DNA of 16,303 bases from positions 1 to 16,303 of the forward strand of contig CAVIFU010000034.1 of assembly GCA_963642145.1 (NCBI GenBank). Reading direction: 5' to 3'. This document shows positions 1 through 6,571 of the stretch, piece after piece; position 1 is the stretch's first letter; each line of letters opens with the position of its first letter. The notes beneath the pieces were generated by a model. That model did no database searches and had not been told where the DNA came from. It saw nothing but the letters and a program-made list of their open reading frames with translations. This DNA comes from Stercoripulliclostridium_A sp963642145 (GTDB lineage Bacteria; Bacillota; Clostridia; Christensenellales; DTU072). Made by a program: the position numbers and the translations under genes.

Positions 1-1
1 A

Positions 2-487
2 AAGGCAATAATCCGCGGCGCGGATTTCTACCGCGCGAAAGGTTACACGGAAGGCTGGATAAATCAAAGACTCCAAACCATCGAGATGCGCAAAGAGCTC
101 ACCGACGAATGGAAGGCGCGCGGAATCGACCAAGAAAAAGATTACGCCATCCTCACAAACGAAATGACCAAAGCTTGGAGCGGACTCTCCGTCAAGGAAT
201 ACAAAGAACTCAAAGGCTTGAAAAAAGAAAATCTCCGCGACAACATGACCAACATCGAACTCGTCCTCAACATGCTTGCGGAAGTTACCACAACGGCACT
301 CTCCAAGAGCAAACGACCGGAAACATTCAAAGAAAATGTTGCGGTAGCGAGAGAAGGCGGTAGCGTTGCCAAGAACACCCGCCGGGATATTGAATCGAGA
401 TTAAACACTACGGTTATTTCTCCCCTCAACGCAAGCGATAAACCCGCACTCGAAATACAAGCACCCAACGACGATAACAAAGACTAA
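2..487 (+). CDS. dinD: DinD-like DNA-damage-inducible protein, C-terminal part (5' end outside window)
   Basis: The reading frame is open from base 2, so this is the last 161 residues of a longer protein. The first ATG in the window (86) is internal, because the residues before it (GADFYRAKGYTEGW) continue the family sequence. The stretch ELTDEWKARG, YAILTNEMTKAWSG, YKELKGLKKENLRDNM and LVLNMLAEVTTTALS, followed by AREGGSVAKNTRRDIE, is what I recognise as the C-terminal half of DinD/BRO-N-type proteins. Family members are about 270-280 residues, so roughly 110 residues lie upstream. Known for the family: E. coli dinD belongs to the LexA-controlled SOS regulon and is reported to interfere with RecA filaments; similar proteins are common in prophages and islands. 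The last residues (NDDNKD) are polar and probably disordered. The gene ends cleanly in TAA with no sign of decay. Regulation cannot be judged because the promoter is missing. Confidence 0.82.
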   Translation, partial: KAIIRGADFYRAKGYTEGWINQRLQTIEMRKELTDEWKARGIDQEKDYAILTNEMTKAWSGLSVKEYKELKGLKKENLRDNMTNIELVLNMLAEVTTTALSKSKRPETFKENVAVAREGGSVAKNTRRDIESRLNTTVISPLNASDKPALEIQAPNDDNKD

Positions 488-501
488 ACCCGATATCGGT
501 T

Positions 502-554
502 AGACGCGCGTCCGTACAAAATTCTTTGCGTATTTTTTAATCGCGGACGCGTCT
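502..554 (+). terminator. imperfect GC-rich stem-loop after the dinD-like gene, possible terminator
   Basis: AGACGCGCGTCCG (502-514) can pair with CGGACGCGTCT (544-554) with a two-base bulge, across a 29-base AT-rich loop. It begins 15 bases after the stop codon. The T-run (TTTTTT, 562-567) lies 7 bases after the stem rather than directly on it, so this is not a classical intrinsic terminator. A second small GCGC/GCGC hairpin followed by five Ts lies just downstream (about 570-589). Confidence 0.35.
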
Positions 555-604
555 TAGGAAGGTTTTTTGCGCTCATCGGCGCGTTTTTCGCGTTACAAAG
601 TACG

Positions 605-918
605 AAAAGGTGCAATTAATTCGTCTTGAAACACCCCAAAAGGTGCAATTAATTCCTCTTGAAACACCCCAAAAGGTGCAATTAATTCGTCTTGAAACAC
701 CCCAAAAGGTGCAATTAATTCCTCTTGAAACACCCCAAAAGGTGCAATTAATTCGTCTTGAAACACCCCAAAAGGTGCAATTAATTCCTCTTGAAACACC
801 CCAAAAGGTGCAATTAATTCGTCTTGAAACACCCCAAAAGGTGCAATTAATTCCTCTTGAAACACCCCAAAAGGTGCAATTAATTCGTCTTGAAACACCC
901 CAAAAGGTGCAATTAATT
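605..918. repeat. tandem array of 33-bp units (9 full plus a 17-bp partial), 66-bp higher-order period
   Basis: Each unit is AAAAGGTGCAATTAATT, then CGT or CCT, then CTTGAAACACCCC. Full units start at 605, 638, 671, 704, 737, 770, 803, 836 and 869; a truncated tenth unit (902-918) stops exactly after AATTAATT. Units differ only at the middle base of CGT/CCT and alternate strictly: odd units carry G, even units carry C. No other substitution is visible in 314 bp. There are no spacers. Each unit holds the 8-bp palindrome AATTAATT, and across each junction CACC-CCAAAA-GGTG can form a small stem. With flanking TTG and CAA this grows to seven pairs with an AAA bulge. The period is a multiple of three, so several frames stay open through the array (for example 610-957 plus and 573-935 minus). 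They lack a ribosome binding site and are probably not genes. The array fills most of the 494-bp gap between the dinD-like gene and the ATPase gene. Confidence 0.97.
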
Positions 919-929
919 AGTTTTAGCCC

Positions 930-958
930 TTGCAAAACGGTGAGGTTTTGTGTATAAT
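930..958 (+). promoter_or_regulatory. SigA-type promoter of the AAA ATPase gene
   Basis: TTGCAA (930-935), a 17-bp spacer, and a perfect TATAAT (953-958), with a predicted start near 965. The -35 box begins 11 bp after the last repeat unit. The spacer carries an inverted repeat, CAAAAC (933-938) and GTTTTG (945-950) separated by 6 bp, in a position where a bound repressor would block RNA polymerase. A ribosome binding site GAAGGAG (968-974) sits 7 bp before the ATG at 982. Confidence 0.8.
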
Positions 959-981
959 ATAACCATTGAAGGAGTTATCTT

Positions 982-2346
982 ATGGAAAGATCGGCAATAC
1001 AAAAACTAATAAAGTGGAATAAAAGCGCAAGCCGAAAACCTCTGATCGTTTGGGGCGCAAGACAGGTCGGCAAGACATATTTGGTGAAAGATATTTTTGC
1101 CGAAAAGTATTACAAAAACAGTTATGTCTACATCGATTGCAAAAAAGAAGATGATTTTCGCGAATTTTGCTTTTCTACCGCCAATGCGGAAAAGATTATC
1201 GAGTTTATATCTCTCCGCAAAGGCAAGCAAATAGATCGTAAAACGCTATTGATTTTCGACGAAGTTCAAGAATGCCCCAATATTATTTCCGCATTGAAGT
1301 ATTTTTGCCAAGATTTCAGGGAAATTCCGGTTATCGCGACAGGCTCTATGGTAAGAATCAAACTCCAAAGGGAAACCAATAAACGCGGTCCCGGTCAGGA
1401 TTCAGAATTTTTGTTCCCCGTCGGCAAGATAAATCAAATTACCATCTATCCGCTTACGTTTGAGGAATTTATTATGAACAGCAACAAATTGCTGTATCAA
1501 AAAATAAAGAAAGCGTATTCGGAAAGGATGCCGTTAGATAGAAACATCCATGAACTTGCATTGGAGCAAGTTTATAAGTACTTGCTCGTAGGAGGAATGC
1601 CCGAAGCTGTCGATACCTACATTTCAACGCAAAATCTTTTCGAATCGAGAGAAATTCTCAAAGCTCTATATGATAATTACCTTGCAGATATGGAATTGTA
1701 TCAAGCAAGCAGAGAAGCTATTTTGCGTTCGCGTTCTTTGTTTTCAAACATTTACAAAGAGCTCAACAAAGAATCAAAGAATTTCTCGCCGGGACTCATA
1801 GAGGCAAAAAGCAAAACGCGTGACTATTTAACCGCCATCGACTGGCTGACAACGGCACACATCGTGAACAGATCATACCAACTCAAAGAGCATATAACAT
1901 TACCGCTTATCCAAGATAACGGCAGTAATTTCCGCTTGTACCTTGCAGATATCGGCATGTTTTCTTATCAAAGCGGAATAAACGCGTCGTCGTTCGTCGC
2001 TCCCGACAAAGAAAATATGTTGTCCGGCATATTTTTTGAAAACTTTGTCTCCAATGAGCTTGTCGCACAAGGTATGAGCCTCTTTTATTGGAAAGGAAAA
2101 TCATCGGCGGAACTTGAATTTATCGTCGAATCCGACAACAGGCTATTCCCTATCGACGTCAAAAAAGGGCGCGGTACGCTGAACTCATTGGAAAAGTTCG
2201 CAAGCCACAACAAATTCGAGTTTGCGATTAAAGTATCGAAAAACAATTTCGGATTCGATGACAAGCAAAAGCTGCTGACCGTGCCGTTTTACTTTTGCTC
2301 TTTCCTTGCAAAAGATTTGGCGGACGGAACGATTGATAAATTTTAG
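982..2346 (+). CDS. AAA ATPase with C-terminal DUF4143 (nuclease-like) domain
   Basis: A 454-residue protein of the AAA_14/DUF4143 family. The N-terminal P-loop domain has Walker A GARQVGKT (residues 25-32), Walker B LLIFDEVQ (89-96) and the post-Walker-B TGS motif (120-122). A middle linker with YLLVGGMPEAV (about 201-211) is typical of these ATPases. The C-terminal part (about 315-400) has YLADIGMFSYQ, FENFVSNELVAQG and an ELEFIV...IDVKKG pattern resembling the PD-(D/E)XK-like core of DUF4143. Length is normal for the family (400-460). The start is set by GGAG 7 bp upstream and a promoter at 930-958. Known: these proteins are abundant and often multicopy in gut bacteria and archaea, and their cellular role is not established. 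Inferred: it binds ATP and may act on DNA. It is AT-richer than its neighbours (the 60-bp line at 1201 has 23 G+C, the one at 2641 has 32), consistent with acquisition by transfer. It is convergent with the asparaginase gene. Confidence 0.9.
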   Translation: MERSAIQKLIKWNKSASRKPLIVWGARQVGKTYLVKDIFAEKYYKNSYVYIDCKKEDDFREFCFSTANAEKIIEFISLRKGKQIDRKTLLIFDEVQECPNIISALKYFCQDFREIPVIATGSMVRIKLQRETNKRGPGQDSEFLFPVGKINQITIYPLTFEEFIMNSNKLLYQKIKKAYSERMPLDRNIHELALEQVYKYLLVGGMPEAVDTYISTQNLFESREILKALYDNYLADMELYQASREAILRSRSLFSNIYKELNKESKNFSPGLIEAKSKTRDYLTAIDWLTTAHIVNRSYQLKEHITLPLIQDNGSNFRLYLADIGMFSYQSGINASSFVAPDKENMLSGIFFENFVSNELVAQGMSLFYWKGKSSAELEFIVESDNRLFPIDVKKGRGTLNSLEKFASHNKFEFAIKVSKNNFGFDDKQKLLTVPFYFCSFLAKDLADGTIDKF

Positions 2347-2372
2347 CGTCCCGAATATCGAATAACGGGTAC

Positions 2373-2392
2373 CTAAACACGAGATTGTTTAG
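2373..2392. other. small hairpin between convergent ATPase and asparaginase genes
   Basis: CTAAACA (2373-2379) pairs with TGTTTAG (2386-2392) over a 6-base loop. The asparaginase stop codon lies in the stem. Neither strand has a T-run after it, so terminator function is doubtful; a weaker CCCG/CGGG pair lies just to the left. Nothing else is seen in the 42-bp convergent gap. Confidence 0.3.
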
Positions 2393-3390
2393 CACACCGT
2401 CACTTCGCCGGCTACGCTGAGTTCAAAAAATGCCGCTATTTCGCTTGTGCTCATTCCCTGTCCGAGAGCCCACATAAGCTTGGTTGAAGCGCACTCCGAC
2501 GTCATGTCTTCACCGGGGATTACGCCTTTGGCTAAGGCGCGTCTGCCGACTTCGTACTTGGTAAGGTCGCTGCGCTCGTACAAGCATTGGCTACAAACAA
2601 CCACGGGTATACCTTCGCGGACAAGCTCGCCCATTGCGGATATTAAGTCGCGCCGTATGAAGTTGAGTCCGCCCGATCCGAAAGCTTCGATGACTACGCC
2701 CTTGCAACCCATGTTGGCAAGCGTCCTGAACAGCGCCGGATCCATGCCCGGGATAAGTTTGATGAGGACAACGCGGGTATCTATATTTTTATTCAGTTCG
2801 CATACCGCGTCGGGCTTGTTTATCGGCGGAGCGACCATTTTCAAGCCGTCGGAATCGACGCGCGCCACGGGCGGTGCCTTGACGCTTTCAAAACAGTTGA
2901 AACCCGTCGTGCGAACCTTGACGCTACGGCAACCCAAAAGAATTTGCCTGTCAAACGCTATAAATACGCCGGCAACTCCGCTCGACGCCATCATGAGCGC
3001 GCATCTCAGATTGTAGGGCGCGTCGCTGAGCGGATGATTTATCGGTAACTGACTACCCGTAAGCACTACCGGTATCTCGATGTTTTTGAGCATGAACGTG
3101 AGCATTGAGGCGGTATACGCCATGGTGTCCGTTCCGTGCGTGATGACGACTCCGTCATAGCCCGAACGCATGTTGTATACGCATTCCGCTATGTACTGCC
3201 ACTCTTCCGGCTGTATGTTGGTGGAATCGAGGCGCAAAATGTCCTTGATCGTTATATCATAAGGCACCGCGCCGAGGTATGATAATATCTCGTTGCCGCT
3301 CTTGGTGGGCGCCAAACCGTTATCCGTCATGACGGACGCAATCGTTCCGCCCGTGGACAATACCAAAATTTTGGGATTAGCCTTAACCAT
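2389..3390 (-). CDS. ansA: type I (cytoplasmic) L-asparaginase
   Basis: Hydrolyses L-asparagine to aspartate and ammonia. The 333-residue protein has the N-terminal nucleophile motif LSTGGTIAS with Thr16, the second motif ITHGTDTMAYT with the Thr87-Asp88 pair, and a Lys158 in CRSVKVR that fits the conserved catalytic lysine. There is no signal peptide, so it should be cytoplasmic, like AnsA/AnsI enzymes of 325-340 residues. I chose the ATG at 3390, two bases after the stop of the upstream gene. A TTG at 3396 would overlap that stop and add only two residues. No clear Shine-Dalgarno is seen, so translation is probably coupled to the acetyltransferase gene. It is the last gene of an operon with the Na+-pump decarboxylase subunits. 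The aspartate made here could feed oxaloacetate to such a pump after transamination (inference). Confidence 0.92.
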   Translation of the reverse strand: MVKANPKILVLSTGGTIASVMTDNGLAPTKSGNEILSYLGAVPYDITIKDILRLDSTNIQPEEWQYIAECVYNMRSGYDGVVITHGTDTMAYTASMLTFMLKNIEIPVVLTGSQLPINHPLSDAPYNLRCALMMASSGVAGVFIAFDRQILLGCRSVKVRTTGFNCFESVKAPPVARVDSDGLKMVAPPINKPDAVCELNKNIDTRVVLIKLIPGMDPALFRTLANMGCKGVVIEAFGSGGLNFIRRDLISAMGELVREGIPVVVCSQCLYERSDLTKYEVGRRALAKGVIPGEDMTSECASTKLMWALGQGMSTSEIAAFFELSVAGEVTVC

Positions 3391-3392
3391 AA

Positions 3393-4508
3393 TCAATTCA
3401 AATCGCTGTGTTTGAGCGCAAATACCGTGGGAATCGGCGCTTGCTCGATCCTGCCTATGCCGAAAAGCCGTTCGATTGCCTCGCCGTCCGTAAACTTGAC
3501 GGCGACTTCACCGTCGTAGTCGCGCACGAATACTTTGCCGTCCGAAATGCCGAACTCGAATTTGTCTTTGCCGATAATCTCGACGCTTACGGCAAATTCT
3601 CTGTTATAGCCGTAGAACTCACGCGCCTCCGCATACAGCTTGAGAAATACCGCGCGGTAGTCGAGGACCTTAAACTTGAAATCGGCATGCACGGATACGT
3701 TTTCGCAAATATCTTTGAGCGCTAAATTGTAGCACTCCTCCGTAGGAATGGCTTTTGCTCGGAATCCGTGACCCAAAAACTCCACGAACGCGCGAATGAC
3801 GCGCTTGTAGCGCATGACGGTTTCATCACGGCTACAATCACTCTCGTCCAGCACGACTCCGTCCAACACGCGTATGTGCGGCATGCCGTATAAATAGCCT
3901 ATGGGCGCGCCGCCCTCGTGAATAACATATACGCCGGCGAACCAATTGCCGAGTACGTCGGAAGGCTTAGCCGTAGGAAATTCCGTATGCTGAAAAGACT
4001 TGGCGTAGAGGCTGTCGACAAACTTTTTTTGCTCGTCGGTTTTTACCTTAACAAACGTGATTGGGGTACCGATTGCGACTTCTCGGGTACTCATTTTGTC
4101 TATTCCGTACACAAGATTCCTACCGCACGGATAGAACCCCAAGTGTTCGTAGCGTTTGCGTCTGCCGGTAAGACAAACAAGTTCGGCGCCTTTGAGTTTG
4201 CCTTCTTCGACCGCATGGTTGACAAGCGTGCGCATTATGCCTTTGCCGCGTTCGGACTTGCGCGTAGCTACCATGCCTATATCCAATATTTTCAGCGGTT
4301 CCGCGCTTCCGCCCATATACACGTTGCCGGGATAAGCGCACAACGCGCCGTTGATTTTGCCGTTTTCGCCACGCAACACATAGTGGTAAGGCATCGAGTC
4401 GGCGTCGGCGTACAAAGACGGAATAAGCCTCTTGAACGGTCTACGGAACGTTACGTCCAAAAAGCGCAACAACTCTTTGTATTCGCTTTTGTCGGGTACG
4501 GTAATCAT
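3393..4508 (-). CDS. GNAT acetyltransferase, Eis-like with C-terminal SCP2-type domain
   Basis: A 371-residue protein. The N-terminal GNAT fold has the acetyl-CoA-binding motif A, LDIGMVATRKSERGKGIMR (about residues 75-93, with R-x-x-G-x-G/A at 84-90), followed by CLTGRRKRYEHLGF, typical of the YEKLGF end of GNAT domains. A second GNAT-like segment follows, and the last 100 or so residues (VSVEIIGKDKFEF...VAVKFTDGEAIERL) resemble the SCP2-like domain that closes Eis-type enzymes. The length also fits that group (about 380-410). Known: Eis-type enzymes N-acetylate amines, including lysine side chains and aminoglycosides; the substrate here cannot be read from sequence. The ATG at 4508 is preceded by GAGG that lies in the last codons of the gamma-like subunit gene, 4 bp away, so the two are co-transcribed and probably coupled. 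Confidence 0.82.
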   Translation of the reverse strand: MITVPDKSEYKELLRFLDVTFRRPFKRLIPSLYADADSMPYHYVLRGENGKINGALCAYPGNVYMGGSAEPLKILDIGMVATRKSERGKGIMRTLVNHAVEEGKLKGAELVCLTGRRKRYEHLGFYPCGRNLVYGIDKMSTREVAIGTPITFVKVKTDEQKKFVDSLYAKSFQHTEFPTAKPSDVLGNWFAGVYVIHEGGAPIGYLYGMPHIRVLDGVVLDESDCSRDETVMRYKRVIRAFVEFLGHGFRAKAIPTEECYNLALKDICENVSVHADFKFKVLDYRAVFLKLYAEAREFYGYNREFAVSVEIIGKDKFEFGISDGKVFVRDYDGEVAVKFTDGEAIERLFGIGRIEQAPIPTVFALKHSDLN

Positions 4509-4512
4509 TTAT

Positions 4513-4758
4513 TTAGTCCTCTTTTGTGGGTTCTTGGGGGGATTTTGCCTTTTTGAGCCCTTTTATCTTTTTCCAAAGCCTTTGTATGTAGAGTTCGCCC
4601 GTCTTGCGCGAAGCGGATATATCGTTCATGATGAACGTTACGATCGCTACTATACCTATAACTATAAATATAGCCACAAGCCCTTTCCACATAATTTCCA
4701 AAGCTTTGAGGACGTTATTTTTGGTTGCTTCCTGCATCATTAACATCGTTAGCGACAT
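4513..4758 (-). CDS. small membrane protein, OadG/gamma-like subunit of Na+-pumping decarboxylase
   Basis: An 81-residue protein with an amphipathic N-terminus, one strong transmembrane helix (about residues 27-44, GLVAIFIVIGIVAIVTFI), then a basic and polar cytoplasmic tail ending in SPQEPTKED. This layout, N-terminal helix plus charged tail, and its position directly after the beta subunit match OadG/MmdD/GcdC-type gamma or delta subunits (usually 80-120 residues). These anchor and assemble the soluble carboxyltransferase onto the membrane pump. Sequence identity within this family is always low, so the call rests mostly on topology and context. The start is well fixed: AGGAGG (complement of 4765-4770) lies 6 bp before the ATG and overlaps the stop of the beta-subunit gene. 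The tail lacks an obvious C-terminal His/zinc cluster as seen in Klebsiella OadG. Confidence 0.72.
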   Translation of the reverse strand: MSLTMLMMQEATKNNVLKALEIMWKGLVAIFIVIGIVAIVTFIMNDISASRKTGELYIQRLWKKIKGLKKAKSPQEPTKED

Positions 4759-4768
4759 ATTTTACCTC

Positions 4769-5899
4769 CTACATTCCCACGAGTCCGATAATCAGTCCGC
4801 CGACTATTGCGGAGGCTATTTGACCCGAAACGTTAGTGCCTACGGCGTGCATGAGCAAGTGGTTTGTGGGATCGGCTTCCAATCCCATCTTTTGGACGAT
4901 ACGCGACGCCATCGGGAATGCCGATATACCGGCAGCTCCGACCATCGGATTGATTTTGTCGTCCTTCTTGCTGAATAGATTAAGGAACTTCGCAAACATT
5001 ACGCCGCCTACCGTATCGAATATGAACGCGAACAAGCCGAGTCCCATAATCATGAGCGTTTCCCAGCGGACAAAGTTCTTCGCCTGCATCTGGAAGGCTA
5101 TGGTAATGCCGAGTAGCAATGTGATAAGATTTGCAAGCACGTTTTGGGCGGTATCCGAAAGGTTATCGAGTACGCCGCACTCGCGAATCAAATTGCCGAA
5201 CATCAGGAATCCGACAAGAGCCAGCGACGCGGGCGCAATAATGCCTGCTACAAGGGTAACGACTATCGGGAACAAGATTTTTGTGGTTTTACTGACTTCC
5301 TTATTGGTGTACTTCATGCGGATCATGCGCTCTTTTTTGGTAGTGATGAGCTTAATGACCGGCGGTTGAATGATCGGCACCAGCGCCATATACGAGTACG
5401 CCACGACTATGATAGGCGCAAGGTATTGGCTCTTGAGCGTTTGCGCCACGAGTATGGACGTCGGACCGTCGGCAGCTCCGATAATGCCTATCGCCGCCGC
5501 GTCTTGGATGGTGAAGACGTCGTTACCTATGAGTGACGCCAAAAGTATGGTGACGAATATGCCGAATTGCGCGGCTCCGCCAAGCAAAAACAGCTTGGGA
5601 TTCGAAAGAAGCGGACCGAAATCTATCATCGCGCCGATACCTATAAATAATAGAATAGGCATCGCTTCGCTCGCCTCTATACCTACGTTGAACAGCCACT
5701 CGATAATACCCGTCGCGCCGTCCACGGTAAGGACGTTGCTGAACGGTATATTGACGAGGATCGCGCCAAAGCCGATAGGCAAAAGAAGCGCCGGCTCCAT
5801 GTTCTTTTTGATCGCCAGGTAAATGAGCACTCCGCCGAGTACCCACATGATTACCTGTTGCCACGTAATGGCATTTATGCCTTGTACAAGATAATCCAT
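4769..5899 (-). CDS. oadB: Na+-transporting decarboxylase, beta subunit (OadB/GcdB/MmdB family)
   Basis: Integral membrane subunit that decarboxylates the carboxybiotin carrier and couples it to Na+ export. The 376-residue protein has many hydrophobic helices and family landmarks: LLFIGIGAMIDFGPLLSNP, then IIGAADGPTSILVA holding the essential Asp of the family (about residue 144), and near the C-terminus AVGTNVSGQIASA, matching the conserved Asn-x-x-x-Gly of the ion site. The substrate (oxaloacetate, methylmalonyl-CoA or glutaconyl-CoA) cannot be told from the beta subunit alone. I chose ATG 5899 because AGGAG lies 5 bp upstream. The upstream in-frame ATG at 5935 overlaps the -10 box and would precede the predicted mRNA start. 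It is the first gene of the operon. The alpha and biotin-carrier genes are not in this window, while a biotin ligase gene lies 0.7 kb away. Confidence 0.93.
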   Translation of the reverse strand: MDYLVQGINAITWQQVIMWVLGGVLIYLAIKKNMEPALLLPIGFGAILVNIPFSNVLTVDGATGIIEWLFNVGIEASEAMPILLFIGIGAMIDFGPLLSNPKLFLLGGAAQFGIFVTILLASLIGNDVFTIQDAAAIGIIGAADGPTSILVAQTLKSQYLAPIIVVAYSYMALVPIIQPPVIKLITTKKERMIRMKYTNKEVSKTTKILFPIVVTLVAGIIAPASLALVGFLMFGNLIRECGVLDNLSDTAQNVLANLITLLLGITIAFQMQAKNFVRWETLMIMGLGLFAFIFDTVGGVMFAKFLNLFSKKDDKINPMVGAAGISAFPMASRIVQKMGLEADPTNHLLMHAVGTNVSGQIASAIVGGLIIGLVGM

Positions 5900-5912
5900 A
5901 TAGTCTCCTAAA

Positions 5913-5924
5913 CCCGAATTCGGG
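5913..5924. promoter_or_regulatory. perfect 12-bp palindrome at the oadB transcription start, candidate operator
   Basis: CCCGAATTCGGG is fully self-complementary and lies about +3 to +14 from the start predicted by the promoter at 5934-5962, and just before the AGGAG site. It could be a repressor site or a short 5'-end hairpin in the mRNA. Confidence 0.45.
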
Positions 5925-5933
5925 CATATTAAC

Positions 5934-5962
5934 ATTATATATAAAGTTCAGCTTTTTGTCAA
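5934..5962 (-). promoter_or_regulatory. perfect consensus SigA promoter of the oadB operon
   Basis: On the minus strand TTGACA (complement of 5957-5962), a 17-bp spacer and TATAAT (complement of 5934-5939). Predicted start near 5927, giving a leader of about 28 bases before the ATG at 5899. Confidence 0.9.
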
Positions 5963-6010
5963 CGCTTGCGCGTATATGCGCGCTTGCTCGAAACATCTTG
6001 CCTGCTGTTT

Positions 6011-6040
6011 TTGTATTTACGGCGCGTAACGACATAAAAT
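6011..6040 (+). promoter_or_regulatory. possible promoter of the DUF6512-like gene, giving a leaderless mRNA
   Basis: TTGTAT (6011-6016), 18-bp spacer, TAAAAT (6035-6040). The ATG at 6047 is 7 bases after the -10 box, at the expected transcription start, and no Shine-Dalgarno is visible before it. Confidence 0.45.
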
Positions 6041-6046
6041 ATTCGT

Positions 6047-6571
6047 ATGGATAAATCTAAGAAACTTAAATGCGCCGTATGGGCGGGAGCCGTCGTTATG
6101 CCGATAATTATCTCCGCGCCGCTACACTTTTTGTATAGCCTTACGGGTTGCCCTTTTATCGCGGTGTTTTCTCCCGTAAACGAGTCCGTCGGGGAGCACG
6201 CAAAAATCATACTCTATCCGATATTGATATCGTCTTGCACACTGTACGCCGTGCTGAGTCGCCCGAGGAATCTCCGAGCAGACAAATACTTTGCCTCCGC
6301 CTTTTCCTACGCTTTGAGCGCGGAATACGCAATGGTAACGTTATACTACCTCGTGTTTTGCGGATTCGGTTTAGCTGACAAACTCCCCTACCATATCGCG
6401 TTGGAAGCGGTTTCCGTTGCAATAGGGCTAAGTATAGGTTGCCATATATATAAAAACGGTAACCCTAAATACGGATTACCTGTATCGATTGCGTTGCTTG
6501 CCATAACGGTTGCGTTGATGACGGTATTTACGTTTGTCCCGGCACCCATACCCCTATACGCTACAACTTAA
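6047..6571 (+). CDS. five-helix membrane protein, DUF6512-like
   Basis: A 174-residue hydrophobic protein with about five transmembrane segments (near residues 11-32, 55-72, 88-110, 116-137 and 145-167). The loop FSPVNESVGEHAK after the first helix matches the FSPVNESVWEHLK signature I associate with DUF6512 proteins, with Gly in place of the usual Trp. The end FTFVPAPIPLY also fits the family (FTFNPPxIPLF), but relatives usually run on for some ten more residues (a DPVTGTYG-like tail), which is missing here. The function of the family is not known. No ribosome binding site is seen; the promoter position suggests a leaderless transcript. The last 11 bp overlap the 3' end of the convergent birA gene, with no terminator between them. 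Confidence 0.72.
   Translation: MDKSKKLKCAVWAGAVVMPIIISAPLHFLYSLTGCPFIAVFSPVNESVGEHAKIILYPILISSCTLYAVLSRPRNLRADKYFASAFSYALSAEYAMVTLYYLVFCGFGLADKLPYHIALEAVSVAIGLSIGCHIYKNGNPKYGLPVSIALLAITVALMTVFTFVPAPIPLYATT

Noticed and set aside
605..918. CRISPR array
   Set aside because: Units follow each other with no variable spacers, the only difference being one alternating base, and there are no cas genes nearby.
573..957. Repeat proteins encoded by the array (11-residue repeats on both strands)
   Set aside because: Open frames follow from a period divisible by three. They start at GTG or TTG without a ribosome site, and several frames are open at once.
3391..3396. TTG start at 3396 for the asparaginase
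   Set aside because: An ATG two codons later fits better and avoids overlap; neither has a clear ribosome site.
5900..5935. Twelve-residue N-terminal extension of the beta subunit from ATG 5935
   Set aside because: That ATG overlaps the -10 box and lies before the predicted transcript start; ATG 5899 has a proper AGGAG.
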